Assembly: GCA_005880605.1 (NCBI GenBank)
Contig: VBIS01000221.1
Span: forward strand, 1 to 5,696
Direction of reading: 5' to 3'
DNA length: 5,696 bases
Source: Chloroflexota bacterium
GTDB lineage: Bacteria; Chloroflexota; Dormibacteria; CF-121
Made by a program: the position numbers and the translations under genes. Shown here in pieces: positions 4,661 to 5,696 of this stretch; the first letter of the stretch is position 1, and every line of letters starts with the position of its first letter. The notes under the pieces are model-generated. The model was given only the letters and a program-made list of their open reading frames with translations, searched no databases and was not told the origin of the DNA.

Positions 4661-5696
4661 CGCACGCCGCGGATACGGCTGACCATTACGGTCCCGAGAA
4701 TGAACCAGAGCGCCGCGCTGCCGAAGATGAAGCGAAAGCCGAGGTCGTGGCCGCTCGAGATTCCGAGCAGCAGATGGCCGGGCTCGTTCAAGAAGTGGAG
4801 AAAGCCGGCGAGGATCGCGGGGGCGAGCACCTGGGGGAGGGTGAAGGAGACGTGCCAGAGCGCCATGTCGCCGAAGATGAAGCGAAAGCCGAGGTCGTGG
4901 CCGCTCGAGATTCCGAGCAGCAGATGGCCGGGCTCGTTCAAGAAGTGGAGAAAGCCGGCGAGGATCGCGGGGGCGAGCACCTGGGGGAGGGTGAAGGAGA
5001 CGTGCCAGAGCGCCATGTCGCGACCGGCGGCCTCCTCGCGGTTGGGAAGCACGTCGCAGGCGAGCGCCCAGTCGACGGCGTAGTAGGCGCCGTAGCCGAT
5101 GCCGTTGAGGATGCCGAGGACATACAGCACGGCCAGAGAGCGCACGAGGCCGAAGAGCAGGACCGAGACGACGACCGCCTGCATCGCGCTCGAGATGTAG
5201 ACGAAGAGTTTGCGCCGGCCGGTGCGGTCAGATAGGACACCGCCGACCATCGACGGAATAATGGCGCCGGCAATCACCGCCAGCAGCCAGAACGCACTGG
5301 CGGCGCCGGCATCCTTGGTGCGCACGACGTCCCGAAAGTAGAGCTCCATGAAGGGAAGGATGGAGAAGATGCCCAGCGTCACCAATCCGCGGGTGGCGAA
5401 GGTCCAGAAGAAATCGTTCGAGCGGAAGGCCTGGAAGAAGGTCATCAACGCCGAAAGCCTGATTGCCGTCAGCACCGTGACGATGCCGCTCGCCAGGAAC
5501 AGCGCGACGACCGGCCACAACAAGCCGCCAAGCGGAGCGAGGAGGATCGCAATCAACGCGATGAGTGCGATGAGGAAGGCCGCGCCGCAGATGAGAGCGA
5601 CGGCCCCCACCCTGCCCTCCCCCGCAAGCGGGGGAGGGTGAATTGAGGTGGCCCCCACCCTGCCCTCCCCCAGAGGGGGAGGGGAAATCTGTGGGG
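4657..5696 (-). CDS. Major facilitator superfamily transporter, C-terminal part, with duplicated helix 11 and repeat-bearing 5' end
   Basis: From the stop at 4657 the frame encodes an MFS protein with about eight helices matching TM5 to TM12. It has the loop 8-9 motif GGVLSDRTGRRKLF, then a TM10 segment NGIGYGAYYAVDWALACDVLP typical of the superfamily's drug/sugar-type proteins. The substrate is unknown. TM1-4 (roughly 150-200 residues) are absent from the window. The frame has no stop up to the right edge, passing through two palindromic repeats that read PPPLGEGRVGA and PPPLAGEGRVGA. The N-terminus may therefore lie outside the window, or the gene is truncated and starts at GTG 5658 or at GTG 5610, which has a GGGGGAGGG ahead of it. 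A perfect 50-residue duplication (DMALWHVSF to FRFIFG) repeats TM11 and its loop. This would upset topology and suggests a defective protein or an assembly error. Confidence 0.75.
   Translation of the reverse strand, partial: PQISPPPLGEGRVGATSIHPPPLAGEGRVGAVALICGAAFLIALIALIAILLAPLGGLLWPVVALFLASGIVTVLTAIRLSALMTFFQAFRSNDFFWTFATRGLVTLGIFSILPFMELYFRDVVRTKDAGAASAFWLLAVIAGAIIPSMVGGVLSDRTGRRKLFVYISSAMQAVVVSVLLFGLVRSLAVLYVLGILNGIGYGAYYAVDWALACDVLPNREEAAGRDMALWHVSFTLPQVLAPAILAGFLHFLNEPGHLLLGISSGHDLGFRFIFGDMALWHVSFTLPQVLAPAILAGFLHFLNEPGHLLLGISSGHDLGFRFIFGSAALWFILGTVMVSRIRGVR
4720..5021. repeat. Perfect 150-bp tandem direct duplication inside the MFS gene
   Basis: Positions 4721-4870 and 4871-5020 are identical base for base; the match extends one base each side (4720-4871 against 4870-5021). 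The unit is a multiple of three, so frame is kept. A 10-base word CCAGAGCGCC (4705-4714, 4855-4864, 5005-5014) also lies near each junction, marking the ALW of both SAALW and DMALW. The period equals a common short-read length. Confidence 0.97.
5602..5640. repeat. GC-rich palindromic repeat, unit A (REP-like)
   Basis: An 11-bp perfect stem, CCCTCCCCCGC at 5615-5625 and its complement at 5628-5638, encloses AA. It is preceded by GGCCCCCACCCTG. The first 22 bases of the unit recur exactly at 5650-5671. On the minus strand it is in frame with the MFS gene and encodes PPPLAGEGRVGA. Confidence 0.85.
5650..5684. repeat. GC-rich palindromic repeat, unit B (REP-like)
   Basis: A 9-bp perfect stem, CCCTCCCCC at 5663-5671 and GGGGGAGGG at 5675-5683, encloses AGA. 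It is a direct copy of unit A's left side with a 48-bp offset, which keeps reading frame. The final GTGGGG of the window could be the start of further repeat sequence outside. Confidence 0.8.

Noticed and set aside
4720..5021. CRISPR or satellite-type array
   Set aside because: There are only two copies, directly abutting, without spacers, and inside a coding frame.
4558..5235. Plus-strand open frame with an internal acidic repeat (AEDEAKAEVV...)
   Set aside because: It is the mirror of the MFS coding strand, and its repeat is only the 150-bp duplication read backwards.

Overview
The window is GC-rich DNA from a bacterium. The gene style fits a soil or thermophilic Chloroflexota-like lineage: tightly packed operons with overlapping start and stop codons, DUF2231 membrane proteins, a small secreted beta-type protein, and palindromic repeats that read as PPPLAGEGRVG. 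This taxonomic guess is weak because no rRNA or other marker gene is present.

Positions 1-2903 hold one minus-strand operon, transcribed right to left. Its order is a SufR/ArsR-like winged-helix regulator with C-terminal cysteines (2202-2903), a DUF2231 membrane protein fused to a Rieske [2Fe-2S] domain (1316-2209), GTP cyclohydrolase I folE (615-1316), a 6-pyruvoyl/6-carboxy-tetrahydropterin synthase (187-606), and an unrecognised gene cut by the left edge (1-197). Three of the four junctions overlap and the fourth has an 8-base gap. This is the arrangement of a single translationally coupled unit. It links a probable Fe-S-sensing regulator, a membrane Rieske protein and the first two steps of a tetrahydropterin pathway.

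Positions 2887-3624 hold a short divergent region. A near-consensus promoter overlaps the start of the regulator gene and points rightward. It precedes a 57-codon Cys/His-rich ORF with a good ribosome binding site. That ORF runs tail to tail into a second, stand-alone DUF2231 membrane protein on the minus strand (3073-3624).

Positions 3729-4660 contain a short, degenerate receiver-like protein (minus strand). Divergent from it is a secreted cysteine-containing protein (plus strand). The two are separated by 98 bases that contain a perfect 16-bp palindrome.

Positions 4657-5696 contain the C-terminal two thirds of a major facilitator transporter (minus strand). It has two oddities. One is a perfect 150-bp in-frame tandem duplication that repeats transmembrane helix 11 and its loop. 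The other is a pair of GC-rich palindromic repeats with a 48-bp period, through which the reading frame stays open to the right edge.

The most interesting points are the regulator/DUF2231-Rieske/pterin operon with its paralogous DUF2231 neighbour and small Cys-rich ORF, the in-frame palindromic elements, and the 150-bp duplication. The duplication may be an assembly artefact.
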